This document shows, piece by piece, positions 52,933 through 61,738 of a stretch of 64,000 nt of DNA. Location: assembly GCF_900112405.1 (NCBI RefSeq), contig NZ_FOLI01000002.1:62001-126000 (forward strand), given 5' to 3'. The translations under genes were made by a program, and so were the position numbers. The stretch is from Fructobacillus durionis. GTDB lineage: Bacteria; Bacillota; Bacilli; Lactobacillales; Lactobacillaceae. The first letter of the stretch is position 1. Each line of letters starts with the position of its first letter. Below the pieces are notes generated by a model. It saw only the letters and a list, made by a program, of their open reading frames with translations. It had not been told where the DNA came from and did not search any database.

Positions 52933-54345
52933 ATGAACTTGATTTTGGCAACTGATGCTTACAAGTTAACCCACCACTTGCAGTACCCACAAAATATTAA
53001 CAAGCTTTATTCATACGGGGAAGCCCGTGTGGGTGGAAAGTACCCAACCGTTTCTTGGTTTGGTATGTCCATGATTTTACATGATTATTTCCAAACAAAG
53101 ATCACAACTGAAATGATTGACGAGGCTGAAAAAGTCTCTGAAGAAACCTTCGGAACAAAGGACTACTTCAACCGATCCGTTTGGGAAAAGGTTCGTGACC
53201 TTGGTTACTTTCCAGTGAAGGTGAAGGCTTTGCCCGAAGGGTTGGAAGTACCAACTGGAACGGCACTCTTTACCATCGAATCAACGGAAGACTGGTTTGC
53301 CACGTCATTGAACGCTCTGGAAGTCATGCTCATGCACGTCTGGTATCCAACGACCATTGCAACCAACTCTTTGTACATTAAGAAGCGTTTACTGCCATTG
53401 GTTGAGAAAACTGGAACGGTCGATATGCTGCCTTTGATGGTCAACGACTTTGGATTGCGTGGAGCGACATCACTTGAATCTGGTGAACGTGGTGGGGCAG
53501 CCCATCTCTTGCATTTCCGCGGTTCTGATAACCTAGCTGCTTCGAACTACTTTGCTAAAGTCTATGGTAAAGAAGGCCGGGCCTTGTCCATCTGGGCAAC
53601 GGAACATTCGGTTGCAACATCCTATGGATCTGGTCAGGGAGAGTTTGATTACTTAAACGCTCAATTAGACCGTACGCCGGATGATGCACCACTCTCAATC
53701 GTCATTGATTCCTATGATACCTTTAACTTTGTTCGCCACGTCGTTGGTTCAAAGCAAATGGTGGAACGAATCAAGAATCGTGAAGGCCGTGTTGTTTTGC
53801 GCCCTGATTCTGGTGATCCGATTACCATGGATTTGGCCGTGCTTGATATTTTGGCCGAAATCTTCGGAACCGAGGTTAACGACAAGGGTTACAAGGTTTT
53901 GAAGCACAACGTCGGTCTGATTCAGGGAGATGGCATGAAGGCCAACACCATTATTAAGCTGTATGAAGCTTTAATTGAACGTGGTTGGTCAACGGATAAC
54001 TTAGTTGTTGGTTCCGGCGGAGGACTTTTGCAGGAAGGTTTCACACGTGATACGGAACGTTTTGCCATTAAGGCTGCATACGCTCACACGATTGAAGGGG
54101 CTGATCTTGATATTAAGAAGCAGCCTAAAACGGACCCAACTAAAACTTCTAAGGCCGGTTTGCTAAAGGTAATTGTAGACGGTAGTGGGCAGTTGCAGAC
54201 TGTGCCACAGCATAAAGAGGGGACAGACCTCCTACAGACAGTTTACGAAAACGGTGTAAATACGCCGGTTTCTGCCGATGATATTTTGAAGCGCGCAGCT
54301 GAGCCTCTAAAAGAAAAGAATAGTCTTGGCCGTGAAAACGGTTAA
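52933..54345 (+). CDS. nadV: Nicotinamide phosphoribosyltransferase
   Basis: Makes NMN from nicotinamide and PRPP for NAD salvage. 470 residues, NAMPT/NadV-type. Seen: ATDAYKLTHHLQYP, LYSYGEARVGGKYPTVSWFG, NDFGLRGATSLESGERGGAAHL, SIWATEHSVATSYGSGQGEF, VIDSYDTFN, VLRPDSGDPITM and LIQGDGMKANTI. The start at 52933 is 8 bases after GGAGAGGA (52917-52924); longer frames begin inside the preceding terminator and are rejected. Own promoter and terminator. Confidence 0.94.
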   Translation: MNLILATDAYKLTHHLQYPQNINKLYSYGEARVGGKYPTVSWFGMSMILHDYFQTKITTEMIDEAEKVSEETFGTKDYFNRSVWEKVRDLGYFPVKVKALPEGLEVPTGTALFTIESTEDWFATSLNALEVMLMHVWYPTTIATNSLYIKKRLLPLVEKTGTVDMLPLMVNDFGLRGATSLESGERGGAAHLLHFRGSDNLAASNYFAKVYGKEGRALSIWATEHSVATSYGSGQGEFDYLNAQLDRTPDDAPLSIVIDSYDTFNFVRHVVGSKQMVERIKNREGRVVLRPDSGDPITMDLAVLDILAEIFGTEVNDKGYKVLKHNVGLIQGDGMKANTIIKLYEALIERGWSTDNLVVGSGGGLLQEGFTRDTERFAIKAAYAHTIEGADLDIKKQPKTDPTKTSKAGLLKVIVDGSGQLQTVPQHKEGTDLLQTVYENGVNTPVSADDILKRAAEPLKEKNSLGRENG

Positions 54346-54352
54346 GTGGTTG

Positions 54353-54385
54353 AAGGTTAACTAGGATTTCTAGTTAACCTTTTTT
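54353..54385 (+). terminator. Intrinsic terminator after nadV
   Basis: AAGGTTAACTAG / CTAGTTAACCTT, perfect 12-bp stem, 5-base loop, T run. Confidence 0.92.
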
Positions 54386-54416
54386 GTTGAAATTATTCCC
54401 CATATAGGTATTTCTG

Positions 54417-54425
54417 TGGTACAGT
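54417..54425 (+). promoter_or_regulatory. Extended -10 promoter of the leader/fructosamine-kinase unit
   Basis: TGGTACAGT gives an extended -10 with one mismatch, about 23 bases before the leader ORF at 54448. No clear -35. Confidence 0.4.
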
Positions 54426-54447
54426 GGAATTAAAGAAAAGAGGCCTT

Positions 54448-54534
54448 ATGTATCGATTAAACGTGCAATCAATTCTTGATGAACTTGTCTTACCTAAGGC
54501 CCTTATTTGCTCAAAAACAGCTTTCGTTTATTAA
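54448..54534 (+). CDS. 28-codon leader ORF overlapping a terminator
   Basis: Small ORF starting MYRLNVQSILDELVLPK and ending KTAFVY, with AAGAGG 5 bases ahead as ribosome site. Its last codons lie inside the 5' arm of the terminator at 54513-54549. GGCCTTA (54442-54448, covering ribosome site and start) is perfectly complementary to TAAGGCC (54495-54501) inside the ORF, so folding could hide its start. The arrangement suggests a translated attenuator for the kinase-like gene at 54571, but it could instead be a free small RNA or a chance ORF. Confidence 0.4.
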   Translation: MYRLNVQSILDELVLPKALICSKTAFVY

Positions 54535-54549
54535 CGAAGGCTGTTTTTT
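54513..54549 (+). terminator. Terminator within the leader of the fructosamine-kinase gene
   Basis: AAAACAGCTTTCGTT / AACGAAGGCTGTTTT stem with one mismatch and six Ts, ending 21 bases before the next ATG. It must be read through or switched off for that gene to be made from the upstream promoter. Confidence 0.85.
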
Positions 54550-54570
54550 ATTTATTTTAGGAGGTACTTT

Positions 54571-55434
54571 ATGCTGTCTTCAGCAAAAGCTAATTTGATT
54601 GGACCTGACTTTTTAACTCGTTTAAATTTGCAGAATCCACACGATTTAAAGCCAGTTTCTGGTGGTGATGTCAACCTGGCCTATTCACTCTATTCCGGTA
54701 ACGACCGTTATTTTTTGAAGGTCCAACCCAACCATGATAAGCACTTCTTTGATTCAGAAGTTGCGTCTCTAAAGGCTCTAGGCAAGCATGTGACGGTGCC
54801 AAAAGTAATTAAGCAAGGGGAGTGCCAAGGCTTTGCTTACCTACTTTTGTCATGGATTCCATCTGGTCCTGCTAACCAAGGTGACTTAGGACGTGCCTTG
54901 GCGGTCTTGCACCAAACAACCTCGAGTCAATTTGGCTTTGATCTTTCCAATGAATACGATTTCGTACCAAAGGACAATACTTGGAATGATTCATGGGGTG
55001 ACTTCTTTGTTCACCAACGTTTGGAACCACTAATGGAACAGGCGATCAAGAAGGGCTTCTGGTTGACGCAACGTGGCGATCACTTTGATAACCTGAAGAA
55101 GGCAATCTTAAACGATGAGCACGTCAAGAACGTTAAGCCATTTTTGCTACACGGCGATTTATGGGCTGGAAACTTTATGTTTGATGAACAGGGGCAGCCA
55201 GTCTTTATCGATCCAAACGCCTTTTACGGAGACCGAGAGTATGATATTGCCATTACCAAAGTCTTCCCAGGCTTCAACAAGAAGTTTTACGAGGGATATG
55301 AGGATGCCTATCCACTCGACGAGGGTTATGAAGACCGTTTCAAGTGGTATGAATTCTATTACATTTTGATGCACTTCGTCCGTTTTGGCGATATCTATGC
55401 ACCACGTTTGAACCGTTTGCTCTTACAGTTCTAA
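54571..55434 (+). CDS. Fructosamine kinase family protein
   Basis: 287-residue protein kinase-like phosphotransferase of the FN3K family, which phosphorylates sugars attached to amines so that glycation products decay. Seen: PVSGGDVNLAYSLYSG (nucleotide loop), YFLKVQ (lysine), VPKVI, LLLSWIPSG, the catalytic HGDLWAGNFMFDEQG, the metal site IDPNAFYGDREYDIA and the family-typical GYEDRFKWYEFYYILMHF. Ribosome site AGGAGG 6 bases ahead. Expression depends on passing the leader terminator at 54513. Confidence 0.92.
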   Translation: MLSSAKANLIGPDFLTRLNLQNPHDLKPVSGGDVNLAYSLYSGNDRYFLKVQPNHDKHFFDSEVASLKALGKHVTVPKVIKQGECQGFAYLLLSWIPSGPANQGDLGRALAVLHQTTSSQFGFDLSNEYDFVPKDNTWNDSWGDFFVHQRLEPLMEQAIKKGFWLTQRGDHFDNLKKAILNDEHVKNVKPFLLHGDLWAGNFMFDEQGQPVFIDPNAFYGDREYDIAITKVFPGFNKKFYEGYEDAYPLDEGYEDRFKWYEFYYILMHFVRFGDIYAPRLNRLLLQF

Positions 55435-55449
55435 TTTAATTGGGAAATC

Positions 55450-55498
55450 AAAAGCGTTGTCAGCTAAACCTGTGGGTTTGGTTGACGGCTTTTTTTAT
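55450..55498 (+). terminator. Intrinsic terminator after the fructosamine-kinase gene
   Basis: Imperfect long stem AAAGC..GTCAGCTAAACC / GGTTTGGTTGAC..GGCTTT followed by seven Ts. Confidence 0.75.
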
Positions 55499-55516
55499 TG
55501 AAAGAACCAACAAACA

Positions 55517-55555
55517 ATAAAACCACCCTAATCTGAATCAGCGAGGGTGGTTTTT
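55517..55555 (-). terminator. Terminator downstream of tRNA-Arg (minus strand)
   Basis: AAAACCACCCT / AGGGTGGTTTT 11-bp stem with a 14-base loop and A/T runs. On the minus strand it lies about 60 bases after the tRNA; it could also back up the plus-strand gene. Confidence 0.75.
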
Positions 55556-55617
55556 AGTTTAGGCATGAAAAAAGTCGTGCACACATCTGCTAAGCCGCAT
55601 TATATCAACGTTATTTA

Positions 55618-55690
<73 letters not shown>

Positions 55691-55702
55691 AAAGTACTTA
55701 TT

Positions 55703-55731
55703 ATTATAGCGAAAATACTGATTAATAACAA
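55703..55731 (-). promoter_or_regulatory. Promoter of tRNA-Arg
   Basis: Minus strand: -35 TTGTTA (55731-55726), 17-base spacer, perfect -10 TATAAT (55708-55703), 12 bases before the tRNA. Confidence 0.78.
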
Positions 55732-55847
55732 TTAGAAGGGGTTTGTGCTGATTTTACATATTCTTAACCATTTTTTTAAGCATTCGAAAAGAACTTCTGG
55801 TAAATATCTGCTACACTTAGTTAAGTATGGATTGAAAGGAATTGGTT

Positions 55848-56477
55848 ATGGCCGATATTATCGAAGTGAAGCACCCCTTGGTTCAGCATAAGCTAACCAT
55901 GATTCGAAACAAAGCAGTTGGGACAAAGGACTTTCGCGCGCTCGTTGATGAGCTTGCAATGCTTTTGACCTATGAAGCATCACGCGATTTACCATTGGAA
56001 ACAGTCGAGGTTGAAACCCCTGTTGCCGTTACAAAACAACAATCCCTAGCAGGTAAGAAGTTGGCCGTTGTGCCAATCTTGCGTGCAGGACTTGGTATGG
56101 TTGATGGAATCTTACAGTTGATTCCAGCCGCCAAAGTCGGACACATTGGTATGTACCGTGATGAAGAAACGTTACAACCAGTGGAATACTTTGTGAAGTT
56201 GCCAGACGATATTGATCAACGTGAAGTTTTGTTGGTTGACCCAATGTTGGCGACTGGTGGTTCAGCCATCGATGGTATCTCTGCTTTGAAGAAGCGTGGT
56301 GCCACACAAATTAAGTTGATTACCTTGGTATCAGCTCCTGAAGGTCTAAAGGCCGTGCAAGAAGCTCATCCTGATGTACCAATTGTTACTGCTTCAATTG
56401 ATGAGAAGTTGAATAACGATGGATACATCGTTCCTGGATTAGGGGATGCTGGTGACCGTTTGTTTGGAACCCATTAA
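55848..56477 (+). CDS. upp: Uracil phosphoribosyltransferase
   Basis: Pyrimidine salvage: uracil plus PRPP to UMP. 209 residues. Seen: [53 protein letters not shown] loop [13 protein letters not shown], and the uracil-binding [23 protein letters not shown] 55848 is 7 bases after GAAAGGA. dacA follows 24 bases later and may share the transcript. Confidence 0.97.
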   Translation: MADIIEVKHPLVQHKLTMIRNKAVGTKDFRALVDELAMLLTYEASRDLPLETVEVETPVAVTKQQSLAGKKLAVVPILRAGLGMVDGILQLIPAAKVGHIGMYRDEETLQPVEYFVKLPDDIDQREVLLVDPMLATGGSAIDGISALKKRGATQIKLITLVSAPEGLKAVQEAHPDVPIVTASIDEKLNNDGYIVPGLGDAGDRLFGTH

Positions 56478-56501
56478 TAAATAAAAAAGAATAATTGAAA
56501 A

Positions 56502-57932
56502 ATGAATTTAAGAAATCCATTTAGAAAAAAAGCCACTTTGGGGATGAAGTTTCGCCCAGCTTATAAATCAGAAACGAAGAAGAAGCGTCGCCTTCCTCTT
56601 TTTTTGCGCATTCTTATCTGGGTCCTTCTTCTCATTCTGATTTTAGGAACGGGTTCATTTTTCGGTCTAGCTTACTGGTCAAACCGGGATCAAATTGTTA
56701 ACAGTTCGTCAAAGCTTGATGGTTCTGCAATGAAGCTCAAGGTGAATGCAAAATCAGCCCTTGTTATTGATGGGACGACCGGACAAATCTTGGGGGAGAA
56801 GAATCCTAACCAACAGATTGGTATCGCTTCTCAAAGTAAGATGTTGACGGCCTATGCTGTTTTGCAGGGGATTGATAACGGTGACTACCAGTGGACAACG
56901 CCAGTGACGATTTCGAAGTCTGCGGATTGGTCTGAGAAGGACACTGCCATGTACGCCCATTTGGATGTTCATGAGGGTCAGACTTTGACGGTAAAGGAAC
57001 TTTTTGAGGCCATGTTTACCACGTCTGCCAACGATGCTTCCTTGGCCTTAGCAGACTTTGCTAAGAAAAAGTCCGAAACGCAGCAGGAATTCTTGAACCG
57101 CTGGTCGAAGAAGTTGAAGTTAAAGAATACTGTTTGGTATAACGCCGCGGGTCAGGTCAATGATGACGCCTTCGATTACGAAGTGAAATCTGCGAAGAAG
57201 AACGCCGAAAATAAGGCAACGACAACCGACTTGGCCATTCTTGCTTACAACATTTTGAAGGACTATCCGGATGTTCGTGGGTACTACGATAAAATCGGTT
57301 TGGTATACAGTCCGAACGGCGATGAAACCGCCACAAAGATTAAGCTGACCGAAGGTGGTAAGTTCGAGCGTGAGATTAAGAGCCAGTTAAACAATCCAAA
57401 GAATTTGACTTTTGAAGGATTGAAGACGGGTTCTACACCTGACTCGGGTGGTGGTTTGACCGGTATCGTTAAAGACCAAAGTGGTCATGAATTCATCACG
57501 GTGGTTTCGGGTGCTGGTAAGTATACCGACTCCAAGGAACGTTACCAAGTTACGATTGATGCCGTTAATCAGGTTCTGGATAGCTACAATAACCAGTCGG
57601 TTGAAGCTAAGCAGATTTTACCTGGTCAGGGTAAGACGAAGAACGCCTGGGCCAAGGGTGGGAAAGTTCAGTTGATCACCCAGGAAAAGCGGACATACTG
57701 GATTAAAAAGTCCGAAAAGGGTCAGCTATCCTTTGCCAAAGTCAAGCGTTACAACAGTCAGTCACTAAGTGATGATGACGTGGTCTTGTCTGTTGCGCCA
57801 AATCTAAAGGCTTCTTACTTGGATGGCGTTCCTGATTCACAAAAGAAGTTGCCACTGACGAACCAGGAAATGGTTGAACAGTTGGATGATAAGGGGTATC
57901 GTCAAAACTGGTTGTCTTTCTGGAAATCATAA
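56502..57932 (+). CDS. dacA: D-alanyl-D-alanine carboxypeptidase (PBP5/DacA type)
   Basis: Trims the terminal D-Ala of peptidoglycan stem peptides outside the cell. 476 residues: basic cytosolic N-terminus, one signal-anchor helix (about 33-57), then the penicillin-binding domain with S110-Q-S-K113, S175-A-N177 and K308-T-G310, and a C-terminal beta domain. Unlike typical DacA it keeps an N-terminal anchor and has no obvious C-terminal amphipathic anchor. The first ATG lacks a ribosome site; ATG 56544 is an alternative start. Confidence 0.93.
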   Translation: MNLRNPFRKKATLGMKFRPAYKSETKKKRRLPLFLRILIWVLLLILILGTGSFFGLAYWSNRDQIVNSSSKLDGSAMKLKVNAKSALVIDGTTGQILGEKNPNQQIGIASQSKMLTAYAVLQGIDNGDYQWTTPVTISKSADWSEKDTAMYAHLDVHEGQTLTVKELFEAMFTTSANDASLALADFAKKKSETQQEFLNRWSKKLKLKNTVWYNAAGQVNDDAFDYEVKSAKKNAENKATTTDLAILAYNILKDYPDVRGYYDKIGLVYSPNGDETATKIKLTEGGKFEREIKSQLNNPKNLTFEGLKTGSTPDSGGGLTGIVKDQSGHEFITVVSGAGKYTDSKERYQVTIDAVNQVLDSYNNQSVEAKQILPGQGKTKNAWAKGGKVQLITQEKRTYWIKKSEKGQLSFAKVKRYNSQSLSDDDVVLSVAPNLKASYLDGVPDSQKKLPLTNQEMVEQLDDKGYRQNWLSFWKS

Positions 57933-57941
57933 ATTGTGCAC

Positions 57942-57980
57942 AAAAAAAGAGCTAGGGTCAAAAGGCCTTAGCTCTTTTTT
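57942..57980. terminator. Bidirectional terminator between dacA and the YtxH-like gene
   Basis: AAAAAAAGAGCTA / TTAGCTCTTTTTT arms with GG/CC inside the loop side; A and T runs flank it. Confidence 0.85.
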
Positions 57981-57984
57981 ATAT

Positions 57985-58314
57985 TTACTTAGCTAGGTGA
58001 GCGTCAGCACGTTCTTTAAGTTGAGCTAATTGTTCGTCCAAAGAATGTGTGGCTTCGTCCTTCTTAACTGCGGCTTCAGCCTTAGCTAAATTTAACTTGT
58101 TCTTAGCGCGGTTTGCCTTATCCTTACCTGCTTCAGTTAAGTCGTTTGCGCGTTGCTTGCCAAGGGCGATGAATTCCTGTCCCTTTGACTTGCCAGATTC
58201 AACCGCGTCGTTGGCCTTCAACTTAAGGTCAGCAACTTGATCGCTATCCTTTAACAATAGGTATGCTAATGCAGCATTACCAAACAATGAGGCACCAAGT
58301 AAAAAGTTCTTCAT
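57985..58314 (-). CDS. Small YtxH-like membrane-anchored coiled-coil protein
   Basis: 109 residues. A short hydrophobic N-terminal helix (about 3-21, LLGASLFGNAALAYLLL) is followed by a long charged helix rich in K, A, E and D with repeats of the DKANRAKNKL type, likely a coiled coil. This resembles YtxH/general-stress proteins of lactic acid bacteria; function unknown. ATG 58314 is chosen because AAGGAG is 10 bases ahead; a GTG at 58323 sits too close. It has a good consensus promoter on the minus strand. Confidence 0.75.
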   Translation of the reverse strand: MKNFLLGASLFGNAALAYLLLKDSDQVADLKLKANDAVESGKSKGQEFIALGKQRANDLTEAGKDKANRAKNKLNLAKAEAAVKKDEATHSLDEQLAQLKERADAHLAK

Positions 58315-58346
58315 ATCAGACACACTCCTTTTCTTTTCTTACCTCT

Positions 58347-58375
58347 ATTATGGTTACCGACTTTAGAAAAGTCAA
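58347..58375 (-). promoter_or_regulatory. Promoter of the YtxH-like gene
   Basis: Minus strand: -35 TTGACT (58375-58370), exactly 17 bases, -10 CATAAT (58352-58347). One of the few promoters here with a near-consensus -35. Confidence 0.75.
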
Positions 58376-58452
58376 CGGGTAGACCGGTAAGAAAGGATGG
58401 TGGCAGCCATCGAAAAAAGCCGGTAATAGCAACTGCCAGACAAGTTATAAAA

Positions 58453-58461
58453 TGATATAAT
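58453..58461 (+). promoter_or_regulatory. Extended -10 promoter of map
   Basis: TGATATAAT, perfect extended -10, 32 bases before the map start. Confidence 0.6.
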
Positions 58462-58493
58462 AACAATAGTTTAAAGATGAGAAAGGGACATTC

Positions 58494-59282
58494 ATGATTA
58501 GTTTGAAATCACCACGTGAAATTGAAGCAATGCGCAAGTCCGGCGAGATTATGTCGGGTATGCACCACATGCTTCGCGGCTTAATTAAGCCTGGACTAGA
58601 TACTTGGGAAATCGAGACCAAGTGTAAGGCATATATTGAGGACCACGGCGGTGTGCCCCTACAGATCGGTTATGAAGGCTTTAAGTACGCCGTTACCATT
58701 TCAATTAACAACGAAGTGGCTCACGGATTGCCTCGTAAGGGATTGAAGCTAAAGAACGGTGACTTGTTGAAGGTTGATACAGTGATTGGCCTTGATGGGG
58801 CGATTTCTGATTCAGCCTGGTCATATGCCGTTGGTGAAGTTTCACCTGAAGTTCAAAAGTTGATGGATACGGCCAAGAAGGCTCTTTACCTTGGAATTGA
58901 CCAAGCGGTTGTTGGTAACCGTGTTGGTGATATTGGGGCTGCCATCCAAAAGTATACTGAAGACGAAATGGGTTACGGAGATGTTCGTCAGTACATCGGT
59001 CACGGCGTTGGCCCAACGATGCACGAAGATCCAGCTATTCCTCACTTTGGTAAGGCCGGTCACGGCCTTCGCTTGAAGGAAGGAATGACCATTACCATCG
59101 AACCAATGATTAACATGGGTGGTTGGGAAGTCACAACTGACACAACTCCTGAAGATGGTTGGACGGTTCGTACGGCTGATGGTTCATGGTCTGCTCAATA
59201 TGAGCACACTTTGGCAATCACCAAGGATGGCCCTAAGATTTTGACTTCACAGGATCCTGTTGAAGACGCAAAGTATTTGTAA
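58494..59282 (+). CDS. map: Methionine aminopeptidase, type I
   Basis: Removes N-terminal methionine from nascent proteins. 262 residues, pita-bread fold. Metal ligands are all in place: the two aspartates in LLKVDTVIGLDGAISDSAW, the histidine in GHGVGPTMHEDP, and glutamates in MTITIEPMIN and QYEHTLAIT. Other features: SINNEVAHGLP. A purine-rich GAGAAAGGGA is the ribosome site. It likely leads a transcript with rsmF, the DUF1831 gene and the phosphatase. Confidence 0.96.
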   Translation: MISLKSPREIEAMRKSGEIMSGMHHMLRGLIKPGLDTWEIETKCKAYIEDHGGVPLQIGYEGFKYAVTISINNEVAHGLPRKGLKLKNGDLLKVDTVIGLDGAISDSAWSYAVGEVSPEVQKLMDTAKKALYLGIDQAVVGNRVGDIGAAIQKYTEDEMGYGDVRQYIGHGVGPTMHEDPAIPHFGKAGHGLRLKEGMTITIEPMINMGGWEVTTDTTPEDGWTVRTADGSWSAQYEHTLAITKDGPKILTSQDPVEDAKYL

Positions 59283-59309
59283 GAGATTGACTCAGAACAC
59301 GAGGTAAGC

Positions 59310-60671
59310 ATGGCACTTCCAGAAGCTTTCATCGCAAAATATCAAGACCTGCTCGGTAACGGAAGCGGGCCTTTTTTTGAGGCACTGGCGGGACCAATTG
59401 ATAAGGGCTTTCGCTTGAATCCTTTGAAGGCCAATCAAGAGCCCGTCGACTTATCCTTGGATAATCCCATTGCCTGGTCCAAAAATGGTTACTTTGGTCA
59501 AGTATCTGGAAAGAGCATTGATCATACCACTGGCTTGGTTTACTCTCAGGAACCATCGGCCCAGTTTGTAGCCGAGGTGGTGGATGCCAAACCTGGTGAA
59601 CGTGTCCTTGATTTGGCAGCCGCTCCCGGTGGAAAGTCCACCCAGTTAGCTGGTCAAATGCAGGGGCAGGGCCTACTTTGGACGAATGAAATTTTCTTTG
59701 GCCGTGCCAAGATTTTGTCCGAAAACATTGAGCGTTTTGGCGTACGCAACGCCATCGTTTCATCAGCAGATTCGAAGGACTTAGCCAAGGCTTTGCCGGG
59801 CTACTTTGACCGCGTACTATTGGACACGCCTTGTTCGGGCGAGGGGATGTTCCGAAAGGATCCTGATGCCGTTTCTTACTGGTCAGAGGGTTATCCACGC
59901 GAATGTGCGGACCGCTCAGAGGGTATTTTGGATAACGCCGTGAAGATGCTACGTCCAGGCGGTATTCTGGTTTACTCCACCTGTACCTTTGCGCCAGAAG
60001 AAGACGAGAAAATGATTGCCTGGTTACTAAAAGAGTACCCAGAGTTCGAGCTACTGCCCATCGATAAAGTCGCAGGTTCCGGAATTGCGGATGGTCGGCC
60101 TGAATGGGCTGACGGTAACCCCGATTTGAAGAAGACGGCTCGACTTTGGCCACAGGATTTGCCTGGTGAAGGGCACTTTGTGGCAAAGTTGCAAAAGAGT
60201 GCGGCTGCTGAAGAAGTGAAGGCACCAAAGGAGCAGAAGGCGGATAAGCTGTCTGCGGAAGAGGCGAGTTTGCTAGAGAGTTTCTTAGCTGAAACGGTAC
60301 CGGGATTGCCGGTCGATTTGTCACGCTTGGTACGCTTTGGTGACCGTGTCTTCCTTCTGCCAGAAGGTTGTCCAGCCTTTGGTAAGGTTAAAATTTTACG
60401 TGCTGGGCTCTGCTTAGGAACCTTTAAGAAAAAGCGCTTTGAACCTGACCATGCTTTGGCATTGGCGGTTTACCCGGACGAAGCGAAGCAGACTTTTGCA
60501 ATTGATGACCCAGCGAACTGGGCAGCTTACATTCACGGAGAGGCTTTGACTACTAAGGCTGATTTGGAAAAGGGTTTTGTGCTAATGACTGCCGGTGGCA
60601 ACGGAGTTGGCTGGGCCAAGTTTGTGAACGGTCAGCTAAAGAATTTTTACCCTAAGGGATTACGTCATTAA
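59310..60671 (+). CDS. rsmF: RsmF/YebU-type rRNA (cytosine-C5) methyltransferase
   Basis: NOL1/NOP2/Sun-family m5C methyltransferase; 453 residues. A small N-terminal RNA-binding part, then the Rossmann domain with SAM loop LDLAAAPGGKSTQLA and two catalytic cysteines in LLDTPCSGEGMFRKD (about 175) and VYSTCTFAPEED (about 225). The C-terminal half carries a PUA-like domain, ending NGVGWAKFVNGQLKNFYPKGLR. It differs from RsmB (1703) by lacking the NusB-like domain. It begins 27 bases after map. Exact rRNA target not provable from sequence. Confidence 0.92.
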   Translation: MALPEAFIAKYQDLLGNGSGPFFEALAGPIDKGFRLNPLKANQEPVDLSLDNPIAWSKNGYFGQVSGKSIDHTTGLVYSQEPSAQFVAEVVDAKPGERVLDLAAAPGGKSTQLAGQMQGQGLLWTNEIFFGRAKILSENIERFGVRNAIVSSADSKDLAKALPGYFDRVLLDTPCSGEGMFRKDPDAVSYWSEGYPRECADRSEGILDNAVKMLRPGGILVYSTCTFAPEEDEKMIAWLLKEYPEFELLPIDKVAGSGIADGRPEWADGNPDLKKTARLWPQDLPGEGHFVAKLQKSAAAEEVKAPKEQKADKLSAEEASLLESFLAETVPGLPVDLSRLVRFGDRVFLLPEGCPAFGKVKILRAGLCLGTFKKKRFEPDHALALAVYPDEAKQTFAIDDPANWAAYIHGEALTTKADLEKGFVLMTAGGNGVGWAKFVNGQLKNFYPKGLRH

Positions 60672-60695
60672 GATTCGAAATTGAAGGAGAAGAGA

Positions 60696-61034
60696 ATGGC
60701 TTATCAAAAGACAGTTACAATCAAAGATTTGGGCGAATTTACGATTAGTCCTGCAATTAAGAAATTTACTTTAATCGATTTAGGTTTCATCACAAATAAT
60801 GCGGGAACTTACGTTTTGAAGCGTTCCTTGCAGCCTGATATGCCAGTTGATCAAGCAATCTCTTTGAAGGTTGTCTTTAAAAAGGACCTATCAGCCATGA
60901 AACTTGAAGTCATTGGTGCCGCTGGCGGACCTGTTGATATCTATGCCCGCGAAGATGCCAAGGACATGCTTGAACTCGTTGGCTTCTTCTTGAAGGAAAT
61001 GACAGAACGACAGGTTTTGGAGCAAATTGCATGA
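60696..61034 (+). CDS. DUF1831 family protein
   Basis: 112-residue small soluble protein. The start AYQKTVTIKDLGEFTISPAIKKFTLIDLGF matches the DUF1831 family, confined mainly to lactic acid bacteria; structure known for a family member, function not. Predicted alpha/beta fold with no catalytic motif. AAGGAGAAG before ATG 60696. Its stop overlaps the phosphatase start (ATGA), so they are co-translated. Confidence 0.85.
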   Translation: MAYQKTVTIKDLGEFTISPAIKKFTLIDLGFITNNAGTYVLKRSLQPDMPVDQAISLKVVFKKDLSAMKLEVIGAAGGPVDIYAREDAKDMLELVGFFLKEMTERQVLEQIA

Positions 61035-61687
61035 CAACTTTTTACTTTGTACGACATGGACAAACCGAATGGAACCTTGAAAAGCGCTTCCAGGGTGCCC
61101 ATGGTGATTCACCACTTTTGAAGACTTCCTTTGAAGACATGGATAAAGTCGCGGCCTTTTTGAAAGAAAAGGGGATTTCCCGTGCCTTTTCTTCGCCACT
61201 ACCCCGTGCGCAGAAAACGGCTGAAACCATTGTGGATAAGCTTCCTAAGCGGCCTAAGTTATCCCTCCATTCCAACATTGTTGAAGTTGGTTTGGGTGAC
61301 TGGGAAGGTCAGAAAAAAGAAGACGTTGCTCGCGATTATCCAGAGGCTTACGATACCTACCGTAACCACTTGGAAAAGTTCGAGGGTGAAGGCTTTAATG
61401 GCGAGGGCTATACCCGTGCCGTTCGTCGTTTCCGCCGTTTTATCGAACAAGTCGCGGTTGACTACCCGGATGAATCCGTTCTGGTTGTGGCCCATGGTTT
61501 GATTTTGACCTTTGGTATGTCCAACCTCTTGGATGTAAAGCGTGAGGATATTCGTTCAAAGTTGGGCGGCCTTTCCAACACATCAACGACGACGATTCAA
61601 ACAAATGATGGCAAAGACTTTCAACTTGTCGAATGGAACCAAACGGATTATCTCGACAAGGCCCAGGACGCGTCAACGACGATTTAA
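61031..61687 (+). CDS. Histidine phosphatase family protein (phosphoglycerate mutase-like)
   Basis: 218 residues. N-terminal FVRHGQTEWNLEKRFQGAHGDSPL holds the catalytic RHG; SSPLPRAQKTAE, EVGLGDWEGQ and the second catalytic histidine in VVAHGLILTFGM complete the site. Members include cofactor-dependent mutases and broad phosphatases; length and motifs do not separate these. Coupled by a 4-base overlap to the DUF1831 gene. Confidence 0.9.
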   Translation: MTTFYFVRHGQTEWNLEKRFQGAHGDSPLLKTSFEDMDKVAAFLKEKGISRAFSSPLPRAQKTAETIVDKLPKRPKLSLHSNIVEVGLGDWEGQKKEDVARDYPEAYDTYRNHLEKFEGEGFNGEGYTRAVRRFRRFIEQVAVDYPDESVLVVAHGLILTFGMSNLLDVKREDIRSKLGGLSNTSTTTIQTNDGKDFQLVEWNQTDYLDKAQDASTTI

Positions 61688-61696
61688 TGGGTAAAT

Positions 61697-61712
61697 GGTA
61701 CAGTTTTGTACC
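61697..61712 (+). promoter_or_regulatory. Inverted repeat upstream of recD2
   Basis: GGTACA-GTTT-TGTACC, perfect 6-base arms, in the 51-base gap before recD2, followed by CGTACATA. It resembles a small operator; the bound factor is unknown. Confidence 0.4.
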
Positions 61713-61738
61713 GTACATATACGAAGAAGTAGGACAAA

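Noticed and set aside
59329-60324. 331-codon open frame on the minus strand
   Set aside because: Exactly opposite the clear RsmF-type methyltransferase; the product is Pro/Arg/Ser-rich with no motif and no ribosome site.
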